Positions 43,972 to 53,684 of a stretch of DNA of 64,000 nucleotides are shown piece by piece (position 1 is the first letter of the stretch; the number at the start of each line of letters is the position of its first letter). The translations under genes were made by a program, and so were the position numbers. The DNA lies in the NCBI GenBank assembly GCA_041649635.1, contig JBAZMV010000001.1:1-64000 (forward strand), written 5' to 3'. This DNA is from Dehalococcoidia bacterium. GTDB taxonomy: Bacteria; Chloroflexota; Dehalococcoidia; E44-bin15. The notes under the pieces are model-generated. The model was not told the DNA's origin, did no database searches, and saw nothing but the letters and a program-made list of their open reading frames with translations.

Positions 43972-46900
43972 ATGAAATACTCTTTAGGCATAGACATCGG
44001 CTCGGCCAGCGCCAAGTTGGCGCTGCTTGACGAGCAGGGCGAGATAGTGCACCTCGATATCGAGGAGATAACCGCCTCCCCCCAGGACGCGGTATCCTCC
44101 CTGCTCTCGCGCCTCAGCTCAAAGGTCAGCCTGGATGACATAACCACCGCCGGCGTCTCCGGCTCCGGCAAGGGCGTGATACCGGAGGACATGAACTGGT
44201 CAGTATACAGCAGTTCGCTGTCGATATCGGCAGGGCTGCTGCGCTTCCATCCCGACGCCAAGACGATCGTGCAGATAGGCGGGCAGACATCGCTGGTGAT
44301 AGGGCTCGAGGACGGGCTCAAGAAGCCGTGGAAGGTGGCCTCCAACCCTCTATGCGCCGCCGGCACCGGACGTTTTCTCGACCAGCAATCGTATCGGCTG
44401 GGCATAAAGATAGAGGATTTCGCGGACGCGGCGCAGCAGATAGGAGAGACCGCGCCCCGGATAGCGGCCAGATGCAGCGTCTTCGCCAAGACCGACCTGA
44501 TACACCTGCAGCAGAAGGGCATACCGCTCGGAGCGATGCTCAGAGGATTGTGCGATAGCATAGCGCGAGGCGTGGTCTCGCTGACCAAGGGGACATTCGC
44601 CGAGCCCATCTACTTCGTGGGCGGAGTAGCGGCCAACAGGGCCATCGTCGAATCGTTGGCGGAGGCCGTCTCGGCGCGCAACGGACATAAAGTCAAAGTA
44701 ACCGTTCCCGACAACTGTTTCCATATCGAGGCCATCGGCTCGGCGCTGCTGGCGCAGGAGGCAGGGAAACAGTCGCGTGTTAAATTGCTGCCCAAGGCGG
44801 ATGTAGAGCAGTGCTACTGGGAAACGCCGCCGCTGAGCCCCCTGACGCAGGAAACGACATTCAAGTATCGTAAAATCGACCAGCCGTTCAGCGGCTACCT
44901 TGGCGTGGATATAGGCTCGACCAGCACCAAGGCTGTGATACTGGATGAGTCCTGCAGGAACGTCATAGCCAAGAGCTACCTGATGACGGCGGGACGCCCC
45001 ATCGAGGCCATACAGAACGTTTTCCGGAACCTGATCGCCGACGTGGGCGACAACGCGAATATACTCGGGGTCGGCATCACCGGATCCGGCAGATATCTGG
45101 TGGGCAGCTACATAGGCGCCGACCTCATCCGGAACGAGATAACGGCCCAGACGCGCGAAGCCGCCGAGGTGGACCCGGACGCGGACATCATCGAGATCGG
45201 CGGACAGGATTCGAAACTTGTCATAAAGCGGAACGGCGTCGTCGTGGACTACCAGATGAACAAGGCCTGCGCCGCGGGCACGGGCAGCTTCATCGACGAG
45301 CTGGCGGAACAGCTCGGGGTCAACGTCAAGAACGGCGACTTCGCCAGACTGGCATTTAAAGCCCCGCATACGATAGGACTCGGCTCGCGCTGCGCCGCCT
45401 TCATGGGACAGGCGGTGGCCTCGGCGCAGCAGGAGGGCGTACCGATAGAGATCATCTGCGCCAGCCTGGCCAATTCCATAGCCGCCAACTACCTGTCGAA
45501 GGTAGTCAGCCGGCGCAAGCTGGGCGATAAGGTCATACTGACCGGGGCCGTATTCTACAACGACGCCGTGGTATCGGCATTCAAGCAGGCCCTGCCCGGC
45601 AAGACCATCATCGTCCCCGAGCACAAGGAGGTCAGCGGCGCCATGGGCGCGGCCCTCCTGGCCAGGGAGATGCTGAACTCGGCGCCGTCGCGCTTCAAAG
45701 GCTTCCAGCAGGTCATCGACCGCGAATATAAGCTGTCGAACTTCATATGCAAGGGCTGCGAGAACAACTGCACCATCAGCCGTTTGGACATCGAGGGCGA
45801 GCACGCCACCTTCTACGGCAGCAGGTGCGACAAATACGACAGCTCGGTGCTCAAGGAAAAGCAGGAGCCGACGCCCTTCGACGAGCGGGAAAAGCTGCTG
45901 TTCAAGGAATATAGAATGGGGATGGGCACCGGGCACACAGTGGGAATACCCCGGTCGCTCATCGTTTACGATTTCGCGCCGCTTCTCCTCGGCTTCCTGA
46001 ACGACCTCAACGTAAAGGTTGTTCTCTCAAATAAGACCAACAAGCATATCACGGAGCAGGCCTGCGAGATGAGCTACACGGACAGCTGTTTCCCCGTCAA
46101 GCTGCTGCACGGCCACGCCGCGAGCCTGGAAGACGTAGATTATATACTGTATCCCAGCGCCATACGCCTGGGGCCCAAGGACGGCGACGAGAACCAGAAG
46201 TACTCCTGTCCGCTGGTGCAGGCCTCGCCATACATCATCAGCGAAGCACTCAATCTTGAAGATAAGATGCTGATTCCCACACTGGACTTCAGCATGGGCG
46301 ACGACGATGTCATCAGGAACTTAACCGATGTAGCCGTGAAGATGGGATTCAGCCGCGCCAAGGGCGGGAAGGCCGCGCTGGCCGGGCTCAGGGCGCTGCG
46401 CGAATTCGAGGCAGCCTCTGTCGAAGCGGGCAAGCGGATTCTCGGCGAGATACATAAGAATAACAAGACGGGCGTGGTGATAATGGCGCGCTCCTACATG
46501 TCGCAGGACTCCGGCGCCAACCTCGGCATCGCCAAAGAACTGGCCGACCTGGGCGTAGTACCCATACCCATGGATTTTCTGGACCTTCAATCAGTTAATG
46601 CCAAGGACTATTCCGACCGCCCGTACTGGTACTACGAGAGCAAGCACATCTCGGCCGCGTCCATCGTGGCCAACGATCCGCAGTTGTACGGGCTTATATT
46701 AACCAACTTCGGATGCGGCCCCAACTCGTTCATCATCAAGATGGCCTCCGACATAATGGGCATCAAGCCCATGGGGCAGCTGGAGATAGACGAGCACGCC
46801 GCGGAGGCCGGGTTGATAACGCGGCTCGAGGCCTTCGTGGATACGATAAACAGCTACTCGAAGAGCGGCAAGTCCTCTCAGAGCGCGGGCAAGGAGATAT

Positions 46901-48114
46901 ACCGCTCCGTTCATACCCTGGACAACAAGGGACAGACCATCATGCTTCCCAGCATGTGCTCGCACGCCGGGATGCTGGCCGCGGCCATGCGCGCCTTCGG
47001 CGTGAAGGCCTTCGTGCTGCCGGAGACGACCGAGCGCTCATTCCAGTTGAGCAACAGGGTTACCGAAGGCACGGAATGCCTGCCGTACCGCGTGACGCTG
47101 GGCGATTTCATATACTTCCTGCAGGAGAGCGGCCACAAGGATATCGATCTTAAGAACGTGGAAGGGTTCATGCCCAGCGCCTTCGGTCCCTGCCGCTTCG
47201 GCAAGTATGCCGTGGAGCAGGTGCGCGCCCTCAAGGAACTGGGATTCGATATGCCGTTCCGCACCACGGTATCGAACAACGCCTACCGCGACCTGGGTCT
47301 GGGCAACGCCTTCGAGCGCCTGGCGTGGAAGGGAATGGTGGCCATGGACCACCTGGAGCGGATACTCTGGCGCACCCGCCCTTACGAGAAGACCCCCGGA
47401 GCCGCCGACGCCCTCTTCAAGAAATACAGCGATCTCCTCATAGAACGCATCGAGCAGCAGAAAGACTTCAACGACGTGATGCAGTATGCAGCGAAAGAGG
47501 CCGCGGAGATCATCGACAGGAACATACCGCGGAAGCCGCTGGTGGGCATCAACGGCGAGATATTCCTGCGCACAAACAAATTCAGCAACTGCGACCTGGC
47601 GCGCGAGTGCGAGAGGGCCGGGCTTGAGGTCATCATATCGCCGATGGGGGAGTGGCTGAACTACATCACGCACCGCCACATCGAGGACGGCGTGCGCGAG
47701 AGACAGCTCAAGAAAACCATAAAAGGCTACATCAAGAAGGTGATACAGGACAGGGACGAACGCTCCGTAGCAGTTAACGTCAACGGTTTCCTTGACATAA
47801 AAGACCCGACTATCAAGGAGGTACTATCCCTATCCGGCGAGTACCTCTCGGCAAAGTGCGGCAGCGAGGCCGTGCTCAGCCTGGGCTCCGGCATCGAGTG
47901 GCTGGAGAACCCGGCCTTCGCCGGCGTCATATCCGTTATGCCGCACGGCTGCATGCCCGGCGGCATCGTGGCCGCCATGTCGGAGCGTCTCAGCGAGATG
48001 CATGGCAAGCCCTGGATAAACCTGACCTACGACGGCACCATGGAGACCAACAACTCGGAACGCATCAGCAACTTCGCCGAGATCATCAGGTTCTGTGCCG
48101 GTCAGCATATTTAA
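43972..48114 (+). CDS. Giant acyl-CoA dehydratase activase-like protein: two ASKHA ATPase domains, DUF2229, dehydratase-like part
   Basis: The 1380-residue protein opens SLGIDIGSASAKLALLDEQG and repeats the ATPase motif at about residue 310 (YLGVDIGSTSTKAVILDE). Each half has CAAGTGRFLDQ or CAAGTGSFIDE, the cluster/nucleotide region of BadF/BcrA/HgdC activases. A DUF2229-like region follows (GIPRSLIVYDF), and the last part resembles the 2-hydroxyglutaryl-CoA dehydratase D component (CSHAGMLAAAMRAFGVKAF). Activases inject electrons at ATP cost into radical dehydratases or benzoyl-CoA reductases. No separate dehydratase gene is in the window. The start has CAGGACAG upstream. Confidence 0.85.
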   Translation: MKYSLGIDIGSASAKLALLDEQGEIVHLDIEEITASPQDAVSSLLSRLSSKVSLDDITTAGVSGSGKGVIPEDMNWSVYSSSLSISAGLLRFHPDAKTIVQIGGQTSLVIGLEDGLKKPWKVASNPLCAAGTGRFLDQQSYRLGIKIEDFADAAQQIGETAPRIAARCSVFAKTDLIHLQQKGIPLGAMLRGLCDSIARGVVSLTKGTFAEPIYFVGGVAANRAIVESLAEAVSARNGHKVKVTVPDNCFHIEAIGSALLAQEAGKQSRVKLLPKADVEQCYWETPPLSPLTQETTFKYRKIDQPFSGYLGVDIGSTSTKAVILDESCRNVIAKSYLMTAGRPIEAIQNVFRNLIADVGDNANILGVGITGSGRYLVGSYIGADLIRNEITAQTREAAEVDPDADIIEIGGQDSKLVIKRNGVVVDYQMNKACAAGTGSFIDELAEQLGVNVKNGDFARLAFKAPHTIGLGSRCAAFMGQAVASAQQEGVPIEIICASLANSIAANYLSKVVSRRKLGDKVILTGAVFYNDAVVSAFKQALPGKTIIVPEHKEVSGAMGAALLAREMLNSAPSRFKGFQQVIDREYKLSNFICKGCENNCTISRLDIEGEHATFYGSRCDKYDSSVLKEKQEPTPFDEREKLLFKEYRMGMGTGHTVGIPRSLIVYDFAPLLLGFLNDLNVKVVLSNKTNKHITEQACEMSYTDSCFPVKLLHGHAASLEDVDYILYPSAIRLGPKDGDENQKYSCPLVQASPYIISEALNLEDKMLIPTLDFSMGDDDVIRNLTDVAVKMGFSRAKGGKAALAGLRALREFEAASVEAGKRILGEIHKNNKTGVVIMARSYMSQDSGANLGIAKELADLGVVPIPMDFLDLQSVNAKDYSDRPYWYYESKHISAASIVANDPQLYGLILTNFGCGPNSFIIKMASDIMGIKPMGQLEIDEHAAEAGLITRLEAFVDTINSYSKSGKSSQSAGKEIYRSVHTLDNKGQTIMLPSMCSHAGMLAAAMRAFGVKAFVLPETTERSFQLSNRVTEGTECLPYRVTLGDFIYFLQESGHKDIDLKNVEGFMPSAFGPCRFGKYAVEQVRALKELGFDMPFRTTVSNNAYRDLGLGNAFERLAWKGMVAMDHLERILWRTRPYEKTPGAADALFKKYSDLLIERIEQQKDFNDVMQYAAKEAAEIIDRNIPRKPLVGINGEIFLRTNKFSNCDLARECERAGLEVIISPMGEWLNYITHRHIEDGVRERQLKKTIKGYIKKVIQDRDERSVAVNVNGFLDIKDPTIKEVLSLSGEYLSAKCGSEAVLSLGSGIEWLENPAFAGVISVMPHGCMPGGIVAAMSERLSEMHGKPWINLTYDGTMETNNSERISNFAEIIRFCAGQHI

Positions 48115-48117
48115 CTC

Positions 48118-48400
48118 ACCCTTGTCCCTCTCTTTCACAAAGAGAGGGTAGCAATCCCCACCATCTACAGCTGCGGCGCGCAGATATATTCGTATGTGCA
48201 CTGGACTTCGTCCGTGCACATACATTAAGGTTCGCTAAATGCTATACACCAGAGGTGAAGGAGAAGCTCCTTCCGGGGGATACAGGGGGAGTCCCCCTGT
48301 TTTATTTCGTCCCCCAACGTTTGGGGGACCACAGGGGGTTCGGATATCCATCGGCCAGCGACAACCGTGCGGGCGTATCGCGATACGCCCCTACTACACG
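48118..48400. repeat. Repeat-filled intergenic region (module 2 and REP hairpins)
   Basis: Module 2 lies at about 48253-48342 (GAGGTGAAGGAGAAGCTCCT, then GGGGGAGTCCCCCTG, CCCCCAACGTTTGGGGG and CACAGGGGGTTCGG). A CCCTCTCTTTCACAAAGAGAGGG hairpin is at about 48126-48148, and a GCGGGCGTATC/GATACGCCCCTAC hairpin at about 48370-48395. No gene in 48115-48529. Confidence 0.7.
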
Positions 48401-48529
48401 CTACACGCTACTCACTACCCGCTACCCACTACACGCTAAATGCAAAGACTGCTATAATTTTAGATGGCCCATCACATAAGAAAGGTAATATCATCGCCGC
48501 GTTCAAACCGGCGTATCATAGAACAAAAG

Positions 48530-49021
48530 ATGTTTCGAGAAGTTATCCTGCCCGATGAAATACCGGGGAAGCTGTACCTGCACAGCATGCCCGGCCGCTA
48601 TGAGAAGCTCTCCAGATCGTGGCAGGAGATTAGATCGCTGTCCATCGACGAGATACTCTCGATGGTATCGATGAAAGAGACCGAGCAGAAATCCCCCTTC
48701 TACGCCGAGGCTATTAAACGCAACGACATACCCTGTGAATACGTTCCATACCCGATAACGGACGCCGGCATCCCGGACGACCACCACGATTTCGCGCGAT
48801 TCGTGGAGGAAGCCGCCAAAAGGATTCAGGAGAACAAGCGCCTACTGATACACTGCAGCGCCGGCATAGGCAGGACGGGCACTATGGCTTGCTGTATCCT
48901 GATAGCGATGGGAATGTCGGAAGACGAAGCCGAGGCGGCGGTGCGCAAGGCTGTGGCCCGCCCGGAGACCGTCGAGCAGAGGGCGTTCGTGCACTGGTAC
49001 GCGCAGCACAAGGCAAAGTAA
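48530..49021 (+). CDS. Protein-tyrosine / dual-specificity phosphatase
   Basis: The 163-residue protein has the phosphatase P-loop HCSAGIGRTGT (Cys-x5-Arg), preceded by the general-acid region YPITDAGIPDDHHDF. It would remove phosphate from tyrosine or another phosphomonoester in the cytoplasm. ATG 48530 gives MFREVILPDEIPGKLYLHSM, which looks like the natural N-terminus; an upstream ATG at 48464 would add 22 residues. No ribosome site is clear for either. Its substrate is unknown. Confidence 0.82.
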   Translation: MFREVILPDEIPGKLYLHSMPGRYEKLSRSWQEIRSLSIDEILSMVSMKETEQKSPFYAEAIKRNDIPCEYVPYPITDAGIPDDHHDFARFVEEAAKRIQENKRLLIHCSAGIGRTGTMACCILIAMGMSEDEAEAAVRKAVARPETVEQRAFVHWYAQHKAK

Positions 49022-49025
49022 GAAC

Positions 49026-49260
49026 GAACTCACCCTTGTCCCTCTCTTTATCAAAGAGAGGGCAGCAATCCCCGCCGCAACCACGTCCCCCGTAGGGGCG
49101 AGGTCGCCTCGCACACTGTCATTGCGAGCGAAGCGAAGCAATCTCCTTTACCGCATGCCATACAAACGACGAGATTGCCGCGTCGTCCTTCCGTATATTC
49201 CTAACGGGGAATCCTTCCATGCAATATTGATCATGGAAGGACTCGCAATGACAAAATAGA
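49026..49260. repeat. Repeat cluster with a 30-bp palindrome
   Basis: A CCCTCTCTTTATCAAAGAGAGGG hairpin, a GTAGGGGCGAGGTCGCCTCGC hairpin, GTCATTGCGAGCGAAGCGAA, and the 30-bp palindrome TCCTTCCAT...ATGGAAGGA (49212-49241) follow one another. The last is the inverted sister of 33231-33260. Confidence 0.7.
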
Positions 49261-49292
49261 CCGGGGGATGCCGGAGGGTGTACACTTTACTT

Positions 49293-49838
49293 ATGGACAC
49301 CCCCACCCCAAAGCTGATCGCCCGCGCCCGCGAGCTGGGCATGGAGACGTGCGTCCCGTTCGAGGCGTTCCTCTTGAAACCGGAGCAGAGGATACGCGAC
49401 CTGTGCTATGAGAACAAGTGCGGCAAATTCAAGAACCACTACATGTGCCCGCCCTATGTCGGAACGATAGAATCGATAGAGAAAAAACTGCTGGAGTTCC
49501 GCAATGGCATCCTCCTGCAATATTCCAAAGCCTTAGACGTGAAGAACGACGCCGCCGGCCTGATCCAGAGCAAATTAGAGTTCCATGAGAAGATACTCGC
49601 GCTGGAGCACTACGCCGATAGCTGCGGTCTGCCGCGCGCGATGGGGATGATTGGCGGCAGCTGCGAGCTGTGCTCTGTTTGCAAGGCAAAAACAAAAGAG
49701 CCCTGCCCGTATCCGGCAAAGGCCAAGATGTCTTTGGAGTCCATTGCCGTGGATGTGATGGCGCTGATGGAACGGCTGGGGGTCGAGGGGGAGTTCAGGG
49801 CGGACCGCGTCAAGTGGACGGGGTGTGTGATGTTTTAA
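49293..49838 (+). CDS. DUF2284 metal-binding protein
   Basis: The 181-residue protein matches the DUF2284 pattern: a Cys group CYENKCGKFKNHYMCPP, then GGSCELCSVCKA and CPYPAKAKMSLE, and an end WTGCVMF. Six or more conserved Cys suggest an Fe-S or zinc site. ATG 49293 is preferred over 49278 because the family N-terminus begins near there; no strong ribosome site separates the two. Function is not established. Confidence 0.75.
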   Translation: MDTPTPKLIARARELGMETCVPFEAFLLKPEQRIRDLCYENKCGKFKNHYMCPPYVGTIESIEKKLLEFRNGILLQYSKALDVKNDAAGLIQSKLEFHEKILALEHYADSCGLPRAMGMIGGSCELCSVCKAKTKEPCPYPAKAKMSLESIAVDVMALMERLGVEGEFRADRVKWTGCVMF

Positions 49839-49952
49839 TATTAAGTTTCTGAAGGACTTCGCTACTTATAGATAACAAATAACTATTTGTAGAATATTAC
49901 CCCAGCAATCCATTGACCAGTCCTTTCATTTGAGTTAGAGTAAAAACATCAA

Positions 49953-50909
49953 ATGACAGAGCGTATTAAAGTATCAAATCAGTTTTCGCCCTCAGAAAGC
50001 ATCGTATTATACCACGGTGATTGTCTTAAGCTGCTTAAAGCAATCCCAGACAATTTTATTCAGCTAATTGTAACCTCACCCCCATATAATATAGGCAAGC
50101 AGTATGAGAAGAAGTTAAAACTAAGTAAATACCTCGAACAGCAAGCGTTAGTTATTAAAGAATGTGCCCGAGTGCTTTCCGACAATGGTAGTATTTGCTG
50201 GCAGGTAGGCAATTACGTCGAAGACGGCTTTATTGTGCCTTTAGACGCAGTTCTATATCATATTTTTGCAGACCTGGATTTAAAGATGCGTAATCGGATT
50301 ATTTGGCACTTTGAGCATGGGTTACATTGCAGTCGTAGATTTTCTGGCCGCTATGAGACAATCATGTGGTTCACAAAATCTGAAAATTATACATTTAATT
50401 TAGATCCCGTCAGAGTTCCACAGAAATACCCTGGGAAGAAATATTTTAAAGGCCCCAAATCCGGGCAGTATTCATGCAATCCTCTCGGTAAAAATCCTAG
50501 CGATGTATGGATTATTCCCAATGTTAAAAGCAATCACATAGAAAAGACTGAGCATCCATGTCAATTCCCCGTCGAATTAATTGAACGTCTCATTCTCTCA
50601 ATGACAAATGAGGGTGACTGGGTATTTGACCCCTTTTTAGGAACGGGTACTTCTATCATTGCAGCTATCCGGCATAAACGTAAAGGAGCAGGAGCTGAAA
50701 CATTAGAAAAATATGCACAATTAGCGCAAAGTAGAATTCAGCAAGAGCTTGCAGGCAACTTGAAAACAAGACCTATGAACAAACCTATATATGACCCAGT
50801 TCTTTACAAAAATAGCTTAACTAGCTCTCCTTGGGATAAAGGTAAACCAGTAGATCAATATGTATTATTAGAGAAAAAATCTAGGAAACAGAGGTATAAA
50901 GTTAAATGA
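49953..50909 (+). CDS. DNA methyltransferase of a type II restriction-modification system
   Basis: The 318-residue enzyme has motif IV TSPPY (41-45) near the N-terminus and motif I DPFLGTGTS near residue 225, the beta-class order. TSPPY suggests N4-cytosine or N6-adenine methylation. The BglII-type partner favours N4-cytosine, which is inference. It protects DNA from the endonuclease encoded directly downstream with an ATGA overlap. The gene is clearly more AT-rich than its neighbours, a sign of transfer. Confidence 0.9.
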   Translation: MTERIKVSNQFSPSESIVLYHGDCLKLLKAIPDNFIQLIVTSPPYNIGKQYEKKLKLSKYLEQQALVIKECARVLSDNGSICWQVGNYVEDGFIVPLDAVLYHIFADLDLKMRNRIIWHFEHGLHCSRRFSGRYETIMWFTKSENYTFNLDPVRVPQKYPGKKYFKGPKSGQYSCNPLGKNPSDVWIIPNVKSNHIEKTEHPCQFPVELIERLILSMTNEGDWVFDPFLGTGTSIIAAIRHKRKGAGAETLEKYAQLAQSRIQQELAGNLKTRPMNKPIYDPVLYKNSLTSSPWDKGKPVDQYVLLEKKSRKQRYKVK

Positions 50910-51517
50910 AGATTGTTGAAACGTATTCACATTTAAATGGCCTCGAGTTCCTTATTGTTCACAAGCCTGCGCTATGGCAAGAAATACAATCCGTAATTGC
51001 CAAGGTGGATGCCACCAAATGTAAAACAAAAGTCTCTAAAGAAAAAAGAATGGAGGGCGATTTACTCTATAGCCCCATTGAAATGAATGCTGAATACAAG
51101 AAACTCCTGCGAGCAAAGAAGTGGGAGGAAAGCCGTGTCAGTTATTGGGTAACTAAAAGCGAAAAACTGATTAGGAAAACTCTGACCATGTCCCCTGACG
51201 AACAGAAGAAGGAAATTAAAGCAGCCGGTGAAACCCCTATTTTTAGCTACAATCAAACAGATTTTGTCAAAGAACGAGTAGCAATTGAAATTCAATTCGG
51301 GAAATATGCTTTCGTAGCATATGACTTGTTCGTTAAGCACCTCGCATTTTACGTCGGCGACCACATCGACGTTGGTATAGAAATACTCCCGATGAAAACA
51401 CTACAGTCCAACATGAGTTCGGGCGTCGCCTACTACGAAGGTGAATTCTATAATGTCGTAAGACAAGGGCGCGGCGTCCCAGCAGTTCCATTAATCATAA
51501 TCGGAATAGACTCGTAA
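50906..51517 (+). CDS. Type II restriction endonuclease, BglII/BstYI family
   Basis: The 203-residue protein contains TDFVKERVAIEIQFGKYAF. Asp119, Glu128 and Gln130 have the same spacing as the D-E-Q active site of BglII (9 and 2 residues). A PD-(D/E)xK-like fold of this family cuts AGATCT or RGATCY; the exact site here cannot be read from sequence. AGATCT occurs several times in the window (for example near 4749 and 19172), so host DNA would need the methylase. The start overlaps the methylase stop. Confidence 0.8.
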   Translation: MKIVETYSHLNGLEFLIVHKPALWQEIQSVIAKVDATKCKTKVSKEKRMEGDLLYSPIEMNAEYKKLLRAKKWEESRVSYWVTKSEKLIRKTLTMSPDEQKKEIKAAGETPIFSYNQTDFVKERVAIEIQFGKYAFVAYDLFVKHLAFYVGDHIDVGIEILPMKTLQSNMSSGVAYYEGEFYNVVRQGRGVPAVPLIIIGIDS

Positions 51518-51547
51518 GACTGAGAAACTTCGTTCAACCGTTGGTGT

Positions 51548-51611
51548 CCCCACTTCGTTTAACATAACCGTTTCCAAACGTAAAAATCCGTTCGCGGCAA
51601 TTGACGGAAAC
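51548..51611 (+). repeat. 64-bp direct repeat, copy 1
   Basis: It begins CCCCACTTCGTTTAACATAA and ends CGGCAATTGACGGAAAC. The second copy at 52093-52156 differs only in about 6 bases in the middle. Confidence 0.85.
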
Positions 51612-51855
51612 TTGCAACGGCGTGAGGCCAACCTTAAATGTCGAAATTTGATGGTAATATCGTCATATTATAAAAACATGTCTAAGATATCGACATATTT
51701 TCACCACCACATCCTACACCAACTTGAAATAACAAATTGTGACTTCAAGATTTTGAACTCATCGGGATTCAATTGAAACATGAAATCATCCGGGAAGCGA
51801 TCTATATTGACATCCCGGCGGGGAAGGTTATATATTAGCACTAGAATCACGATTA

Positions 51856-51900
51856 GAGGCCAACCAAAGGGTTCCGTCCCGCGGTAATGCCTCTTTTTTA
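51856..51900 (+). ncRNA. Candidate structured RNA or multi-branched terminator
   Basis: AGAGGC (51856-51861) closes with GCCTCT (51890-51895). Inside are two small hairpins, AACC/GGTT and CCG/CGG. A T-run follows at once (51895-51900). The fold could be a terminator with a branched loop or the 3' end of a small RNA. No known riboswitch class was recognised. The remaining sequence of 51612-52092 has no gene. Confidence 0.35.
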
Positions 51901-52092
51901 TTTTCTCTCTGCATATTCTAATTTGCCTCTGATATCGTTCATAAACACCATGTGCGGCCTGAGCTTCCTGAAAAGGGAAGATTATATGATCGCCCTAATT
52001 CTACTAAAGACGACCGTCGAGACGAACACAGGATTCGCCCCTGCCTGACATACAAATCGCAAACGTTAACATACTCACAATATGGAAGCCTG

Positions 52093-52156
52093 CCCCACTT
52101 CGTTTAACATAACCTAAATTGAACGTAAAAATCCGTTCGCGGCAATTGACGGAAAC
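52093..52156 (+). repeat. 64-bp direct repeat, copy 2
   Basis: This is the second copy of 51548-51611. It ends 64 bp before the next gene, and its TTGACG could act as a -35 element for that gene. Confidence 0.85.
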
Positions 52157-52220
52157 CCCAAAATTTAGTACTCTTACACTGGCGTGCCTATATCATTGTC
52201 AAAAATATTAAGGAGGGCTA

Positions 52221-53669
52221 ATGATAGGTATTACTTCATTCGGTGCCTACATCCCCTGGCACCGTCTAGACCGACAGCAATTCCTTAAAGCCTGGGGAGG
52301 GTTCGCCATCCCCGGCGAGAGGTCGGTGGCGTATTACGACGAGGACAGCGTAACGATGGCCGTCGAAGCGTCGATGAACTGCTTAAAGGGATTCGATGCG
52401 ACAAAGATCGACGGTCTTTATTTTGCCACTACGACAGCACCATACAAAGAGAAACAGTCCGCCGCAACGATGCGATTGGCATTGAACATGCGCGACGACG
52501 TGCGCACCGCGGACCTGACCACATCATTGCGATGCGGATCGACGGGCCTGCTCATGGCCTACGAGGCCATTAAGGCCGGGACGCTGAACAGCGTGCTGGT
52601 GGCCGCGGCCGACTGCCGCATAGCGGCCCCTTCGGGCATGACCGAGCAGAGCCTGGGCGACGGAAGCGCGGCGTTCCTGCTGGGCAAGAAGGACGTGGTC
52701 GCCGAGATACTGTGCACCTATTCCACATCCGACGATCTCTGCGCCACATGGCGCGGCGAGAACGACACGTTCGTTCGATTCTGGGAAGAGCGCATGGTCA
52801 TGGACGAGGGCTGGTCCAAGCTCGTGCCCATTGCCATCAATGCCCTGCTGGCCAAGGCCAAACTGACGACCGCAGATATCACCAAGGCCGTCTTCGATCC
52901 CCCCGGCGACGCGCGCAGGCACGGCAAGACGGCGACACAGCTTGGCTTCAAGCCGGAACAGCTACAAGACCCGTACGGCCTGTTCCTTAACATGGGCATG
53001 ACCGGCGCGGCCATGGCTCCGCAGATGCTCTCGGCGTGTTTAGAGCAGGCGAAACCGGGCGACGTGATTCTGTACGCGGGGTACGGCAACGGGGTGGACG
53101 CCATGATACTCAAGGTAACCGATAATATCACCAAGCTCCCCGAGCGCCGCGGCCTGATCAAACACCTCTTCGTTAAGAAATCATTCGATAACTACAACAG
53201 CATGATCAAGTGGCGCGACATAGTGCCACTGGAGGCCGCGAGACGGCCGGATAAGCAGCACATACGCATGTCGGCCAACTGGCGCGACCGCAAGGTCCTC
53301 TTAGGCCTCTGGGGCGTAAAGTGCAAGAAGTGCAAGACCGTACAGTACGACAACGGCGCCATGAGCACGCCTCCGATACGCGTGTGCGCCAAGTGCCAGG
53401 CCCAGGACAACTTCGAGGACTACTGCTTCCAGGGCAAGACGGGCACCGTGTTCAGCTACACGCACGACCAGCTGGCGCCGGTCATCGATCCGCCCGCGTC
53501 CGTGGTGCTGGTGGACTTCGAGGGCGGCGGCAGGGCCTTCTTCGACCTCACCGACAGAAACCCGGATGAGATTCAGGTGGGCACCAAGGTCGAGTTCACC
53601 TTCAGGAAACTTCAGGTCGACAGGGGACTGACCAACTACTTCTGGAAAGTCCGCCCGGCGAGGTATTAG
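52221..53669 (+). CDS. HMG-CoA-synthase-like protein fused to a DUF35 zinc-ribbon/OB domain
   Basis: The 482-residue protein has a thiolase-fold synthase (residues about 1-330) with catalytic Cys105 in SLRCGSTGLLMAYEAI and GMTGAAMAPQMLSA near the C-end of that part. A DUF35 unit follows: rubredoxin-like zinc ribbon CKKCKTV...CAKCQA, then an OB fold (GTVFSYTHDQLAP). In archaea, HMG-CoA synthase, thiolase and DUF35 proteins form a complex; here two are fused and the thiolase follows 15 bp later. AAGGAGGG precedes the ATG. It may condense acyl-CoAs; the substrate is unknown. Confidence 0.82.
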   Translation: MIGITSFGAYIPWHRLDRQQFLKAWGGFAIPGERSVAYYDEDSVTMAVEASMNCLKGFDATKIDGLYFATTTAPYKEKQSAATMRLALNMRDDVRTADLTTSLRCGSTGLLMAYEAIKAGTLNSVLVAAADCRIAAPSGMTEQSLGDGSAAFLLGKKDVVAEILCTYSTSDDLCATWRGENDTFVRFWEERMVMDEGWSKLVPIAINALLAKAKLTTADITKAVFDPPGDARRHGKTATQLGFKPEQLQDPYGLFLNMGMTGAAMAPQMLSACLEQAKPGDVILYAGYGNGVDAMILKVTDNITKLPERRGLIKHLFVKKSFDNYNSMIKWRDIVPLEAARRPDKQHIRMSANWRDRKVLLGLWGVKCKKCKTVQYDNGAMSTPPIRVCAKCQAQDNFEDYCFQGKTGTVFSYTHDQLAPVIDPPASVVLVDFEGGGRAFFDLTDRNPDEIQVGTKVEFTFRKLQVDRGLTNYFWKVRPARY

Positions 53670-53684
53670 AAGGAGACGGATGAG

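Noticed and set aside
44350..45936. 528-codon open frame on the minus strand
   Set aside because: It is antisense to the activase gene, has no protein-like motifs, and arises from the high GC of that gene.
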